From the NCBI RefSeq assembly GCF_003248355.1, contig NZ_QKWY01000002.1, positions 2,232,001-2,296,000 on the forward strand: a stretch of DNA of 64,000 bases. The letters run 5' to 3'. Shown one piece after another: positions 53,189-62,988 of the stretch. Source of the DNA: Streptomyces sp. AC1-42W (GTDB lineage: Bacteria > Actinomycetota > Actinomycetes > Streptomycetales > Streptomycetaceae). Under the pieces are notes generated by a model, which saw only the letters and a program-made list of their open reading frames with translations, was not told the origin of the DNA and made no database searches. How positions within the stretch are numbered: position 1 is the first letter of the stretch; each line of letters starts with the position of its first letter. The translations under genes and the position numbers were made by a program.

Positions 53189-53206
53189 GGGTGATGGCGA
53201 TCACCC
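53189..53206. promoter_or_regulatory. 18-bp palindrome GGGTGAT-GGCG-ATCACCC upstream of whiH
   Basis: Perfect 7-bp arms lie 60 bp before the whiH start. The GTGAT/ATCAC core fits GntR-family operators (GT-N-AC type). As WhiH is a GntR-family regulator thought to control itself, this is a candidate autoregulatory site. Confidence 0.5.
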
Positions 53207-53266
53207 TTTCGTGTGCTTTTCAGCAAAGACCTCAAGGGGCGGCTGGGACCCGCCGACAAAGGATGC

Positions 53267-54154
53267 GTGAGTACCCTTGCGCACACCATGATGACCACCG
53301 CCCGCTCCGCCGATTCCGGCCTCGCCGGTCCGGGCGAACTCGACCGATACCCCTACCCCGAGGCGCCTGCCGGTGAACGTGCCGCCGCGCGCTCCTGGGA
53401 CGGTTCCGACGCCGAACTCGGCCGGGTGGGCCGCCGGGGGTCGGCCAGCCGCGGCCGTGGACTCCACGGCCAGCTCGTTCAGCAGCTGGGACAGATGATC
53501 GTCTCCGGTGACCTCGGTGCGGACCGCCCCCTGGTGCCGGAGGAGATCGGACAGCGTTTCGAGGTTTCCAGGACCGTCGTGCGGGAATCGCTGCGCGTGC
53601 TGGAGGCGAAGGGGCTGGTCAGCGCCCGCCCCAATGTCGGTACGCGCGTGCGGCCCGTCAGTGACTGGAACCTGCTCGATCCCGACATCATCGAATGGCG
53701 TGCGTTCGGTCCGCAGCGCGATGACCAGCGCCGTGAGCTGGGCGACCTGCGGTGGACGATCGAGCCGCTCGCCGCCCGTCTTGCCGCGGGACATGGGCGC
53801 GAAGATCTTCAGCAGCGCCTCGGTGACATGGTCGAGATCATGGGGCACGCCCTGGGGCAGGGGGACATGATCACGTGTGCCCGCGCGGACGCGGAGTTCC
53901 ACTCCCTGCTCATCCAGGCCGCCGGCAACCGGATGCTGGAGCACCTTTCCGGGATCGTCTCCGCCGCACTGCAGGTCTCCGGTGGCCCGGCCACCGCGTG
54001 CGACCGTCCCAGCGAGACGTCGCTCGCCCTGCACGCACGCATCGTGGAGGCGCTCGCCTCCGGTGATTCGGCGGGTTCCGAGGCCGCCATGCGTCAACTG
54101 CTCGTGGGCCACCACGAGCCGGAACGAGTGGTGCCGGCGCCGCGCGAGCACTGA
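53267..54154 (+). CDS. whiH: Sporulation regulator WhiH (GntR family, FadR/FCD type)
   Basis: This 295-aa transcription factor has an N-terminal acidic/disordered stretch (~60 residues). A winged HTH follows (LHGQLVQQLGQMIVSGDLGADRPLVPEEIGQRFEVSRTVVRESLRVLEAKGLV, ~68-120). The FCD ligand domain contains metal-binding-like residues in DAEFHSLLIQAAGN and a late His pair (GHHEPE). The GTG at 53267 has GGAT upstream and gives a length equal to that recalled for S. coelicolor WhiH. The next gene is hrdB, confirming synteny. WhiH acts in aerial-hyphal septation; its ligand is unresolved. Confidence 0.88.
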   Translation: MSTLAHTMMTTARSADSGLAGPGELDRYPYPEAPAGERAAARSWDGSDAELGRVGRRGSASRGRGLHGQLVQQLGQMIVSGDLGADRPLVPEEIGQRFEVSRTVVRESLRVLEAKGLVSARPNVGTRVRPVSDWNLLDPDIIEWRAFGPQRDDQRRELGDLRWTIEPLAARLAAGHGREDLQQRLGDMVEIMGHALGQGDMITCARADAEFHSLLIQAAGNRMLEHLSGIVSAALQVSGGPATACDRPSETSLALHARIVEALASGDSAGSEAAMRQLLVGHHEPERVVPAPREH

Positions 54155-54474
54155 CCTCGGCACGGGCAGGGTGTACGCGCCACCGGGCCGCCGGGTCCGC
54201 GCGACCCGGCGGTACCGGGGGAGAGATGTCGCCTTGGTCGTGTTCATCGCAAATGGGGTGTGACTCGGGCCACGCGGATCGGACGTAACACTCCTCGAAA
54301 CAGCGCGATGACTTAAGAGGTGACCGCCGCAGAAGGAATACAGCAGTCGTTCAGGGCGCTGTGGAGTTCTGAGGCATAGCCCGCGCCGTCGTGCATTCCC
54401 CGCCCGGCGGTCGTCGGTTCCAGCCCTCACCGGGCCGGGCCGGAAGCCGTTTCCATCGTTCCGAGAGGTTGTTC
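54155..54474 (+). promoter_or_regulatory. hrdB upstream region
   Basis: This 320-bp region carries no gene. After the whiH hairpin it is less GC-rich around 54220-54360. hrdB in S. coelicolor has more than one promoter, one depending on SigR. GGAAT is present at 54335-54339, but no GTT follows at the proper 18-bp spacing, so the SigR site was not assigned. GAGAGG before 54475 is the ribosome site. Confidence 0.5.
54188..54212 (+). terminator. whiH terminator hairpin
   Basis: CCGCCGGGTC and its exact complement pair around loop CGCGC, starting 33 bp after the whiH stop. Confidence 0.7.
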
Positions 54475-56025
<1,551 letters not shown>

Positions 56026-56030
56026 ATCGC

Positions 56031-56059
56031 GGACAGCCGGACAGCCGGACAGCCGGACA
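56031..56059 (+). repeat. GGACAGCC tandem repeat after hrdB
   Basis: The 8-bp unit GGACAGCC occurs three times and part of a fourth, starting 5 bp after the hrdB stop and abutting its terminator. It is likely a slippage-prone site. Confidence 0.75.
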
Positions 56060-56105
56060 CAGGGCGAGGGCCCGGCCCCCACGGGGGAGCCGGGCCCTCG
56101 CCCTG
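56060..56105 (+). terminator. hrdB terminator
   Basis: CAGGGCGAGGGCCCGGC and its exact complement form a 17-bp outer stem with an inner CCCC/GGGG pairing. It begins 35 bp after the hrdB stop. Confidence 0.85.
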
Positions 56106-56190
56106 TTCGCGTCGAACCCGCGAAGGTGCGCATCGGCGTCGGCGGAATGACTCTGGGTAGGCATGGTCCATCAGAGAGTCAGGAGTACGC

Positions 56191-57021
56191 ATGTCCCGCA
56201 CCGTCGTCCGTGTCATGACCGGGGCGCTCGCCCTCGCCGCCGCTTCGGCCGTGATACCGCTCGCCTCCGCCGCCCCGGCCGCCGCCGACAGCATCATCAT
56301 CGGGGGCCAGCCGGCTCATGTCGCGGACAGCCCGTGGGTGGTCGCGCTGTCCAGCCGTGACCGGTTCGGGGGTACCAGGGCCGGACAGTTCTGCGGCGGC
56401 GTCGTGGTGGAGCCCAAGAAGGTGCTCACGGCGGCGCACTGCCTCAGCCGGGAGGCGCTGGGCACCGACGCCGACCAGGTGAGCGATCTGCGAATCATCT
56501 CCGGGCGGGACGAGCTGAACGGTACGGGCGGCCAGGAGATCCCGGTGAGCGGGACGTGGGTCAACCCCGAGTTCGACGCGACCACCAACAGCGGGGACGT
56601 CGCCGTGCTCACCCTGTCTCGGGCACTGCCCGAAGGGGACACGATCCCCATGGCCGCGGCAGGCGACCCGGCGTACCGCGCGGGCACCTCCGCGACCGTC
56701 TACGGCTGGGGCGACACCACCGGCTACGGCGACTACGCGTCGTCACTCAGGGCCGCAGAGGTGAGCATCCTGCCGGACAGTTCGTGCGAGCAGGCCTACC
56801 CAGGGGGCAGGACCGGTACGTACGACGCGTCGTCGATGCTCTGCGCGGGCGAACCCCAGGGCGGCTACGACGCATGCCAGGGCGACAGCGGAGGGCCGCT
56901 GGTGGCCCAGGGGAAGCTCGTGGGGCTGGTCTCCTGGGGGAACGGCTGTGGGCTCGCAGGAAGCCCCGGCGTCTACACGCGGGTCTCCGCGGTCATCGGC
57001 CGGCTGCCGGGCACGGACTGA
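56191..57021 (+). CDS. Secreted trypsin-like serine protease (S1A)
   Basis: This 276-aa secreted protease has a signal peptide (MSRTVVRVMTGALALAAAS, Ala-rich to ~35), then a short pro-segment and the mature start IIGGQ. The triad is His in LTAAHCLS, Asp in NSGDVAVLTL and Ser in QGDSGGPLV. Asp in DACQGDSGGP, at the base of the specificity pocket, predicts cleavage after Arg/Lys. Six or more cysteines fit three disulfides. ATG 56191 has AGGAG upstream. It resembles S. griseus trypsin. It sits between hrdB and parE; link to development is speculative. Confidence 0.92.
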   Translation: MSRTVVRVMTGALALAAASAVIPLASAAPAAADSIIIGGQPAHVADSPWVVALSSRDRFGGTRAGQFCGGVVVEPKKVLTAAHCLSREALGTDADQVSDLRIISGRDELNGTGGQEIPVSGTWVNPEFDATTNSGDVAVLTLSRALPEGDTIPMAAAGDPAYRAGTSATVYGWGDTTGYGDYASSLRAAEVSILPDSSCEQAYPGGRTGTYDASSMLCAGEPQGGYDACQGDSGGPLVAQGKLVGLVSWGNGCGLAGSPGVYTRVSAVIGRLPGTD

Positions 57022-57048
57022 CCCGCACAGCGCTCCACAGGTACGAGA

Positions 57049-57082
57049 ACGGGCGGCATCCCTCCGCAGGGAAGCCGCCCGT
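57049..57082. terminator. Bidirectional terminator after the trypsin-like gene
   Basis: ACGGGCGGC/GCCGCCCGT and an inner TCCCT/AGGGA pair form a two-part hairpin between convergent genes. Confidence 0.8.
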
Positions 57083-57127
57083 CGGCCGGTCCGGGACCGA
57101 CCCCTGGCTCGTCGTGCGTGCGAGGTG

Positions 57128-57358
57128 TCAGTGTTCCTCTTCGGCGGCTTGGGCCTGCACGGCCGTCAGCCGGTCCGTCTCATCCTGTATTTCCGCGGCG
57201 ATCTTCTTGAGTTCCGGCTCGAACTTGCGACCGTGGTGGGCGCAGAAGAGCAGTTCACCGCCACTGATCAGGACGACGCGCAGGTAGGCCTGGGCGCCGC
57301 AACGGTCACAGCGGTCTGCTGCGGTCAGCGGGCTCGCGGGGGTCAGAACAGTAGTCAC
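57128..57358 (-). CDS. Small zinc-ribbon-type protein (DUF7455-like)
   Basis: This 76-aa protein has CDRCGAQAYLRVVLISGGELLFCAHH, a CxxC plus CxxH arrangement suggesting one zinc site. An amphipathic helix (LKKIAAEIQDETDRLTAVQAQ) follows. The GTG at 57358 is the longest start. It is conserved near hrdB/parE in actinobacteria from memory. Function unknown; zinc binding is inferred from the cysteine/histidine spacing. Confidence 0.75.
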   Translation of the reverse strand: MTTVLTPASPLTAADRCDRCGAQAYLRVVLISGGELLFCAHHGRKFEPELKKIAAEIQDETDRLTAVQAQAAEEEH

Positions 57359-57796
57359 GTCGCCTCTTCTCTAGCTCGACGAGCTGTCGTACCAGGGTCA
57401 ACATCCAACCAGGCCGAAAACGTTCCCGCTCGTGGCTTTTCTTTGAAACTTCTTCTCGGTATGGCTGTCTGTTGCCGGTTCGCGGCGAATGTGCCGTATT
57501 GCGTGGCGCTACGGTTTCGCGTTGCTTGCTTGGCTTGGTCTGTCCGGGCCGGCTGGCTTGCCGGTTGTTCATGAGGACGTGCCCGGAGCCTAAATGGTTC
57601 ATGCCTGGAAGGGAACGTGATGTGCACGTCACCTCGCGAAATGATCGAACAGGCTTGCGAGTCTGGTTTAGTCTGAGGGTTCTTCGAGGGTGGCGTTTCA
57701 CCCGCTCTACCAGGCATCGGTACCCTCACAGCGGCAACCGAAGCCGAGCCAGTGACCCACTGGGCCCCAAAAGAAATTCAGCGAGGAGCGAACCGC
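57359..57796. promoter_or_regulatory. Divergent control region before parE, AT-richer than its surroundings
   Basis: This 438-bp gap holds no convincing gene. TTCACC (57697-57702) and TACCCT (57721-57726), 18 bp apart, form a candidate parE promoter with a ~65-nt leader. A near-palindrome GTGATGTGCACGTCAC lies at 57617-57632. Base composition around 57410-57560 is visibly less GC-rich, as in many promoter regions of essential genes. Confidence 0.55.
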
Positions 57797-59917
57797 GTGA
57801 CCGCCGATACGTCCGTGCCGTCCACTGCGCTGCTGACCGGAGCAGACCGAGACGGTTCCAACTACACCGCGCGGCACCTGCTCGTACTCGAGGGGCTCGA
57901 AGCGGTCCGCAAACGCCCTGGCATGTACATCGGGTCCACCGACAGCCGTGGCCTGATGCACTGCCTCTGGGAGATCATCGACAACTCCGTCGACGAGGCT
58001 CTCGGCGGCTACTGCGACCACATCGAGGTCGTCCTCCACGACGACAACTCCGTAGAGGTCCGGGACAACGGCCGCGGCATCCCGATCGACGTCGAACCCA
58101 AGACCGGCCTCTCCGGCGTCGAGGTCGTGATGACCAAGCTGCACGCCGGCGGCAAGTTCGGCGGTGGCTCCTACGCCGCCTCCGGCGGTCTGCACGGCGT
58201 GGGCGCCTCCGTGGTCAACGCCCTCTCCGCCCGGCTCGACGTCGAGGTCGACCGCAACAGCGCGACCCACTCGATCAGCTTCCGCCGCGGCGTTCCGGGA
58301 ATCTTCACCGAGCAGGGCCCGGACAGCCCGTTCGACCCGGCCAACGGCCTCCGCAAGGGCAAGCGCGTACCGAAGGCGCGCACCGGTACCAGGGTGCGCT
58401 ACTGGGCCGACCGGCAGATCTTCCTCAAGGACGCCAAGCTCAGCCTGGAAACGCTGCACCAGCGCGCTCGCCAGACCGCCTTCCTCGTGCCGGGTCTGAC
58501 CATCGTCGTGCGCGACGAGCGGGGGCTGGACGGCGCTGGCAAGACCGAGGAGACGTTCCGCTTCGACGGGGGCATCAGCGAGTTCTGCGAGTACCTCGCG
58601 CAGGACAAGGCCGTCTGCGACGTGCTGCGCCTGTCCGGGCAGGGCACGTTCAAGGAGACCGTGCCGGTCCTGGACGAGCGTGGCCACATGACACCCACCG
58701 AGGTCACGCGTGAACTCGGCGTGGACATCGCGCTGCGCTGGGGTACCGGCTACGACACGAACCTCAAGTCCTTCGTCAACATCATCGCCACACCCAAGGG
58801 CGGCACCCACGTGAGCGGTTTCGAACGCTCCGTGACCAAGACCGTCAACGAGGTGCTGCGGTCCGCGAAGCTGTTGCGGGTGGCCGAGGACGACATCGTC
58901 AAGGACGATGCCCTGGAGGGCCTTACCGCGGTCGTGACCGTACGCCTGGCGGAGCCGCAGTTCGAGGGCCAGACGAAGGAGGTGCTCGGCACCTCGGCGG
59001 CCAACCGGATCGTCGCCAATGTCGTGGCCAAGGAACTGAAGGCGTTCCTGACCTCTACCAAGCGGGACGCGAAAGCCCAGGCCAGGGCCGTTCTCGACAA
59101 GGCGGTGGCAGCCGCCCGCACCCGGATCGCGGCCCGTCAGCACAAGGACGCACAGCGTCGCAAGACGGCGCTGGAGTCGTCCTCGCTGCCGGCGAAGCTC
59201 GCCGACTGCCGCAGCGACGACGTGGAGCGCAGCGAGTTGTTCATCGTCGAGGGCGACTCCGCGCTCGGAACGGCGAAGCTCGCCCGCAACAGCGAGTTCC
59301 AGGCCCTGCTGCCGATTCGCGGCAAGATCCTCAACGTTCAGAAGGCGTCGGTTTCCGACATGCTGAAGAACGCCGAGTGCGGTGCGATCATCCAGGTCAT
59401 AGGAGCAGGTTCCGGACGGACCTTCGACATCGACGCGGCCCGCTACGGAAAGATCGTTCTGCTGGTCGATGCCGACGTCGACGGCGCCCACATCCGCATC
59501 CTGCTGCTGACGCTCTTCCAGCGGTACATGCGGCCGATGGTCGAAGCGGGCCGGGTGTTCGCCGCCGTGCCCCCGCTGCACCGCATCGAGCTGGTCCAGC
59601 CCAAGAAGGGCCAGGACAAGTACATCTACACCTACTCGGACAACGAACTGCGCCAGCGCCTGCTGGAGCTCCAGCGCAAGAACATCCGCTACAAGGACTC
59701 GATCCAGCGCTACAAGGGTCTGGGCGAGATGGACGCCGACCAGCTCGCGGAGACCACGATGGACCCGCGGCACCGCACGCTGAGGCGGATCAACATCGGC
59801 GACCTCGAGTCGTCCGAGAAGGTCTTCGACCTGCTGATGGGCAACGAGGTGGCGCCTCGCAAGGAGTTCATCACCAGTTCGGCGGCCACACTGGACCGCT
59901 CGCGCATCGACGTCTGA
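57797..59917 (+). CDS. parE: DNA topoisomerase IV subunit B (ParE / GyrB2)
   Basis: This 706-aa ATPase subunit of topoisomerase IV decatenates chromosomes with ParC. The GHKL ATPase has EIIDNSVDEALGG, RDNGRGIPIDV and GGLHGVGASVVNALS. The TOPRIM domain has IVEGDSALGTAK and VDADVDGAHIR. The C-terminal tail is GNEVAPRKEFITSSA. GTG 57797 has GAGGAGCG upstream. parC is not in the window; in S. coelicolor it lies some genes downstream. It differs from GyrB mainly by synteny (next to hrdB). Confidence 0.93.
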   Translation: MTADTSVPSTALLTGADRDGSNYTARHLLVLEGLEAVRKRPGMYIGSTDSRGLMHCLWEIIDNSVDEALGGYCDHIEVVLHDDNSVEVRDNGRGIPIDVEPKTGLSGVEVVMTKLHAGGKFGGGSYAASGGLHGVGASVVNALSARLDVEVDRNSATHSISFRRGVPGIFTEQGPDSPFDPANGLRKGKRVPKARTGTRVRYWADRQIFLKDAKLSLETLHQRARQTAFLVPGLTIVVRDERGLDGAGKTEETFRFDGGISEFCEYLAQDKAVCDVLRLSGQGTFKETVPVLDERGHMTPTEVTRELGVDIALRWGTGYDTNLKSFVNIIATPKGGTHVSGFERSVTKTVNEVLRSAKLLRVAEDDIVKDDALEGLTAVVTVRLAEPQFEGQTKEVLGTSAANRIVANVVAKELKAFLTSTKRDAKAQARAVLDKAVAAARTRIAARQHKDAQRRKTALESSSLPAKLADCRSDDVERSELFIVEGDSALGTAKLARNSEFQALLPIRGKILNVQKASVSDMLKNAECGAIIQVIGAGSGRTFDIDAARYGKIVLLVDADVDGAHIRILLLTLFQRYMRPMVEAGRVFAAVPPLHRIELVQPKKGQDKYIYTYSDNELRQRLLELQRKNIRYKDSIQRYKGLGEMDADQLAETTMDPRHRTLRRINIGDLESSEKVFDLLMGNEVAPRKEFITSSAATLDRSRIDV

Positions 59918-59929
59918 GCACCGGCACCG

Positions 59930-59963
59930 GATGTCGTCTCCACCCATGGGTGGAGACGACATC
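59930..59963. repeat. 34-bp perfect palindrome after parE
   Basis: GATGTCGTCTCCACCCA is followed directly by its exact complement with no spacer. It starts 13 bp after the parE stop, and CTCCACCCATG is repeated just downstream (59962-59972). It may act as a terminator with a CCATGG turn; it could also extrude as a cruciform. Confidence 0.75.
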
Positions 59964-60054
59964 TCCACCCATGATCAACCCTGGAGCCGATCTGCCGGGC
60001 CAGGCCCTTCCGTAGCTTCGGAGATGCAGCACTTCTCGCATCTCGGAGGCATCC

Positions 60055-60570
60055 ATGTCCGGGCTCGGCAACGCCCTGGTGATCATCGCGGTCATCGCCC
60101 TCGTCGTGGTCCGCCAGTTCTCGGCGGAGCGCGTCTCCGGCGACCACCGCTGGTGGGTTCCGCCCGCCGTCCTGCTCTTCCTCGCGCTGCGGAAGCCCGA
60201 ACTCGTCGATCCGGACCATCGGATAGCCTCGGCCGTCATCCTGGGTGCCGAGCTGCTGGTCGGGCTGGCCACGGGGGCGGGATGGGCCTGGACGACGCGC
60301 GTCTGGCGTGCCGAGGACGGCTCCGTGTGGAGCAAGGGCACCAGGGCCACCGTCCTGGTCTGGATCGCCGGCCTCGGTCTGCGAGCGGCCCTGTACGGGA
60401 TCGCGGTCGTGCTGGACGTGCATCAGGGCAGCCCCGCCCTGATGGCGGCTCTCGCGGTGACCCTGCTGGTACGGGCGGGGCTGCTGACGCGCCGGGCCGC
60501 GGCGATACCCGCGCCCTCTCGTGGACCCGCCGGCGTTGCGCTCCGGCCGGAGTGGAAGGACCCCGTGTGA
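60055..60570 (+). CDS. DUF1453-like membrane protein
   Basis: This 171-aa protein has about four hydrophobic helices: LVIIAVIALVVVRQF, WWVPPAVLLFLAL, VILGAELLVGLATGAGW and a VLVWIAGLGLRAALYGIAVVL pair. The pattern fits DUF1453/CcdC-like proteins. ATG 60055 has GGAGG upstream. Its stop overlaps the start of the following kinase gene (GTGTGA), so it is the first gene of a two-component operon. It may have a sensory or accessory role (inference). Confidence 0.72.
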   Translation: MSGLGNALVIIAVIALVVVRQFSAERVSGDHRWWVPPAVLLFLALRKPELVDPDHRIASAVILGAELLVGLATGAGWAWTTRVWRAEDGSVWSKGTRATVLVWIAGLGLRAALYGIAVVLDVHQGSPALMAALAVTLLVRAGLLTRRAAAIPAPSRGPAGVALRPEWKDPV

Positions 60571-61730
60571 CAGCCGCGACCTGGACGAGCTGGCCCCTGC
60601 GCGAGGCGCTCGCCCGGGACACCCGCAGCCGGGCGCGCAGCGTGATCGCCTGGAGCGTGCGGGCCGGGTTGCTGACGCTGATGCTGTGGGGGACGTTCAC
60701 CGGTGGGCTGTTCGGGCCCTGGGAGATCGTCGTCGGTCTGGTCGGGGTGCTCGTCTGCGCCCTGCTCGCGGTCGCCGTGTTCAGGACCACGCTCGACAAC
60801 CGGCTGTGGCCTTCGCTGGGCCTGCTCGGGATGCTGATGCTGGCCGCGCTCGGGGCGGACGTGGCGGGGGCGATCGTGCCTGCCGCGGTGCTGTGGTGCG
60901 GCTGCGCGGTCACCGCCCTGGAGCGGTTGCCGCTCGTGGCGGGGGTCCCGGTCACCGCGGTGGCCCTCGGCGGTTACGCGCTGGCCGACAGCGACGACTG
61001 GGCGACCACGGCGGTGACCGCGGCAGGGCTCTGCCTCGCCGGGTACGTGCTCCGCCTGGATGCCGAGGCTCGCGGCAGCGCACAGCGGCTGCTCGCCCAG
61101 GAACGGGCGGCCCGAGCGGCGGAGGCGGAGCGGGCCGCGCTGGACGAGCGCTCCCGCATCGCGCGGGAGATCCACGACGTGCTGGCGCACAGCCTCTCCG
61201 CGCAACTGGTCCACCTGGAGGCGGCGCGGCTGCTGATCGAGAGGGAGCCGGAGGGGGAGTTCCGGGACCAGGTTCTGCAACGGGTGGTCGCGGCCCGGTC
61301 GATGGCCCGCGAAGGGCTCTCCGAGACCCGTCAGGCGCTCTCCGCGCTGCGGGGCGAGGTGTCACCCGTGGAGGACTTCCTGAGACAGCTGGTGACGGCG
61401 GAGCCGGCCGAGGTCCGGGTCGAGGGGGAGCGGCGCCCGCTGACCGCGCACGCGTCGCAGGCGGTCCGGCGGGTCGCACAGGAGGCGCTCACCAACGCCC
61501 GTAAGCACGCGCCCGGTGCCAGGGTGCTGATACGGCTGGAGTACCGGCCCGACGAGGTCGTGCTGGAGGTCAAGGACTCGGGCGGGCGGGGCCCAGGAGG
61601 GGAATTGGCGGCCAGCGGTTCCGGATACGGTCTGCTCGGGATGCGGGAGCGCGCCGAGTTGCTGGGCGGCACGCTGGACGCCGGTGCGGACGAGGAGGGG
61701 TTCGTGGTGAGTCTGCGGGTGCCCGCGTGA
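60567..61730 (+). CDS. NarL-type sensor histidine kinase
   Basis: This 387-aa kinase has four to six N-terminal transmembrane helices and no large extracellular domain, so it probably senses membrane or intracellular signals. The HisKA_3 motif ERSRIAREIHDVLAHSLSAQ carries His203. The ATPase domain has RRVAQEALTNARKHAPG (N box), VKDSGGRG and GYGLLGMRERAELLGG. GTG 60567 overlaps the upstream stop, and its own stop overlaps the regulator start. It forms a cognate pair with the next gene. Confidence 0.88.
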   Translation: MTAATWTSWPLREALARDTRSRARSVIAWSVRAGLLTLMLWGTFTGGLFGPWEIVVGLVGVLVCALLAVAVFRTTLDNRLWPSLGLLGMLMLAALGADVAGAIVPAAVLWCGCAVTALERLPLVAGVPVTAVALGGYALADSDDWATTAVTAAGLCLAGYVLRLDAEARGSAQRLLAQERAARAAEAERAALDERSRIAREIHDVLAHSLSAQLVHLEAARLLIEREPEGEFRDQVLQRVVAARSMAREGLSETRQALSALRGEVSPVEDFLRQLVTAEPAEVRVEGERRPLTAHASQAVRRVAQEALTNARKHAPGARVLIRLEYRPDEVVLEVKDSGGRGPGGELAASGSGYGLLGMRERAELLGGTLDAGADEEGFVVSLRVPA

Positions 61731-62410
61731 CGGCGCGGGTGGTGGTGGCCGACGATCAGGCGGTGGTGCGGGAGGGCATCGTGATGCTGCTCGGACTGCT
61801 GCCCGGCATCGAGGTGGTCGGATCGGCGAAGGACGGGGAGGAAGCGGTCGCCCAGGTGGCCGAGCACGCGCCGGACGTGGTGCTGATGGATCTGCGGATG
61901 CCCCGCTGCGACGGGGTGGAGGCGACCCGGCGCATCCGTGAGCAGTTCCCCGGCACCCAGGTTGTGGTGCTGACGACGTTCGAGGACGACGACTCCCTGT
62001 TTCCCGCGCTCAGGGCGGGCGCGCGGGGGTATCTCACCAAGGATGCCGGGGGAGAGGAGATCGTGCGGGCCGTGGAGGCCGTGCTCTCGGGGGAGGCCGG
62101 GCTCTCGCCGACGGTGCAGCGCCGGCTGCTGGAGCAGGTGACCGCGGGGACCGCGGGGCCCTTCCCGCCCGTCGGCGGCGACCCGGAGCCGCCGGACGGG
62201 ATGACTCCTCGTGAGGCCGAGGTACTGGTCCTGATCGCCGAGGGCCTGTCCAACGCGGACATCGCCCGCACCCTGCACATCTCGCAGGCCACGGTGAAGA
62301 GCCACATCAACAACCTCTTCGCCAAGGCCGGGCTTCGCGACCGGGCCCAGGCGGTGCGCTATGCCTACATGCGCGGGCTGGCACGTCCGCCCGGGAGGAC
62401 ATTCACCTGA
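61727..62410 (+). CDS. NarL/LuxR-family response regulator
   Basis: This 227-aa regulator has a receiver domain with VADDQ, phospho-acceptor Asp55 in VLMDLRMP and the switch Lys in LTKDAG. A Pro/Gly-rich linker precedes a LuxR HTH (MTPREAEVLVLIAEGLSNADIARTLHISQATVKSHINNLFAKAGLRDR). GTG 61727 overlaps the kinase stop by 4 bases. The downstream DUF485/symporter genes are possible targets but are separated by 98 bp. Confidence 0.9.
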   Translation: MTARVVVADDQAVVREGIVMLLGLLPGIEVVGSAKDGEEAVAQVAEHAPDVVLMDLRMPRCDGVEATRRIREQFPGTQVVVLTTFEDDDSLFPALRAGARGYLTKDAGGEEIVRAVEAVLSGEAGLSPTVQRRLLEQVTAGTAGPFPPVGGDPEPPDGMTPREAEVLVLIAEGLSNADIARTLHISQATVKSHINNLFAKAGLRDRAQAVRYAYMRGLARPPGRTFT

Positions 62411-62508
62411 AGAGGTGAAGTCCGGCGGATGACGCGCCTGGCATCTTCCCGTTCTGCCCATTCTGGGATACGCGGCCGAAGTAGTCCGTGGACAAGGGGA
62501 GTTGATCG

Positions 62509-62988
62509 GTGGAGAAGGAAACAGGGCCAGGGGCCGCAGCGGTGCGGCTCGACGGTCCTCGGGACGACGCGCCGGTCCCCCGACGGGAGGAGCCGGACAG
62601 CGCGGACGGTTCCACGACCGCCACGGTGTCCGGGCGGGGCGCCCCGCGCGGGGGCGGTCCCAGCGCGGCGGACATCTACCTGGAGGTGCAGCGCAGCGAG
62701 GCGTTCCAGGAGGTGCGCCGTCGATACCGGCGCTTCGTCGCCCCCGCCACCGCCGCCTTCCTCGTCTGGTACCTCGCCTATGTCGTCACGGCGGTGACCG
62801 CGCCCGGACTGATGGCGCGGCCGGTGGCCGGGGCGGTCAACGTGGCCATGGTCGTGGGCCTCGGGCAGTTCCTGACGACGTTCCTGCTCACCGGGGCGTA
62901 CGCGCGGCACGCGCGGCTGCGCCGGGACCGGGCCGCGCTCGATCTGCGCTGGGAGACCCAGGAGATGACACGGGGGGCCGGGCGTTGA
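62509..62988 (+). CDS. DUF485 membrane protein paired with an SSS symporter
   Basis: This 159-aa protein has a ~60-residue disordered N-terminus, then the DUF485 signature EVQRSEAFQEVRRRYRRFVAPATAAFLVWYLAYVV and a second helix ending GQFLTTFLLTGAYARHA. DUF485 proteins (YjcH-like) are encoded with acetate permease ActP-type symporters. The start GTG 62509 has GGGGAG upstream. Its stop overlaps the symporter TTG start. A role in symporter assembly or function is inferred. Confidence 0.82.
   Translation: MEKETGPGAAAVRLDGPRDDAPVPRREEPDSADGSTTATVSGRGAPRGGGPSAADIYLEVQRSEAFQEVRRRYRRFVAPATAAFLVWYLAYVVTAVTAPGLMARPVAGAVNVAMVVGLGQFLTTFLLTGAYARHARLRRDRAALDLRWETQEMTRGAGR

Noticed and set aside
53170..53206. 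SigWhiG promoter for whiH (TCAA then GCGATCA)
   Set aside because: The spacer is 14 bp and the -10 part deviates from GCCGATAA. The match is too weak to assign and overlaps the palindrome reported instead.
54335..54360. SigR promoter for hrdB (GGAAT)
   Set aside because: No GTT at the needed 18-bp spacing follows, so it is likely chance.
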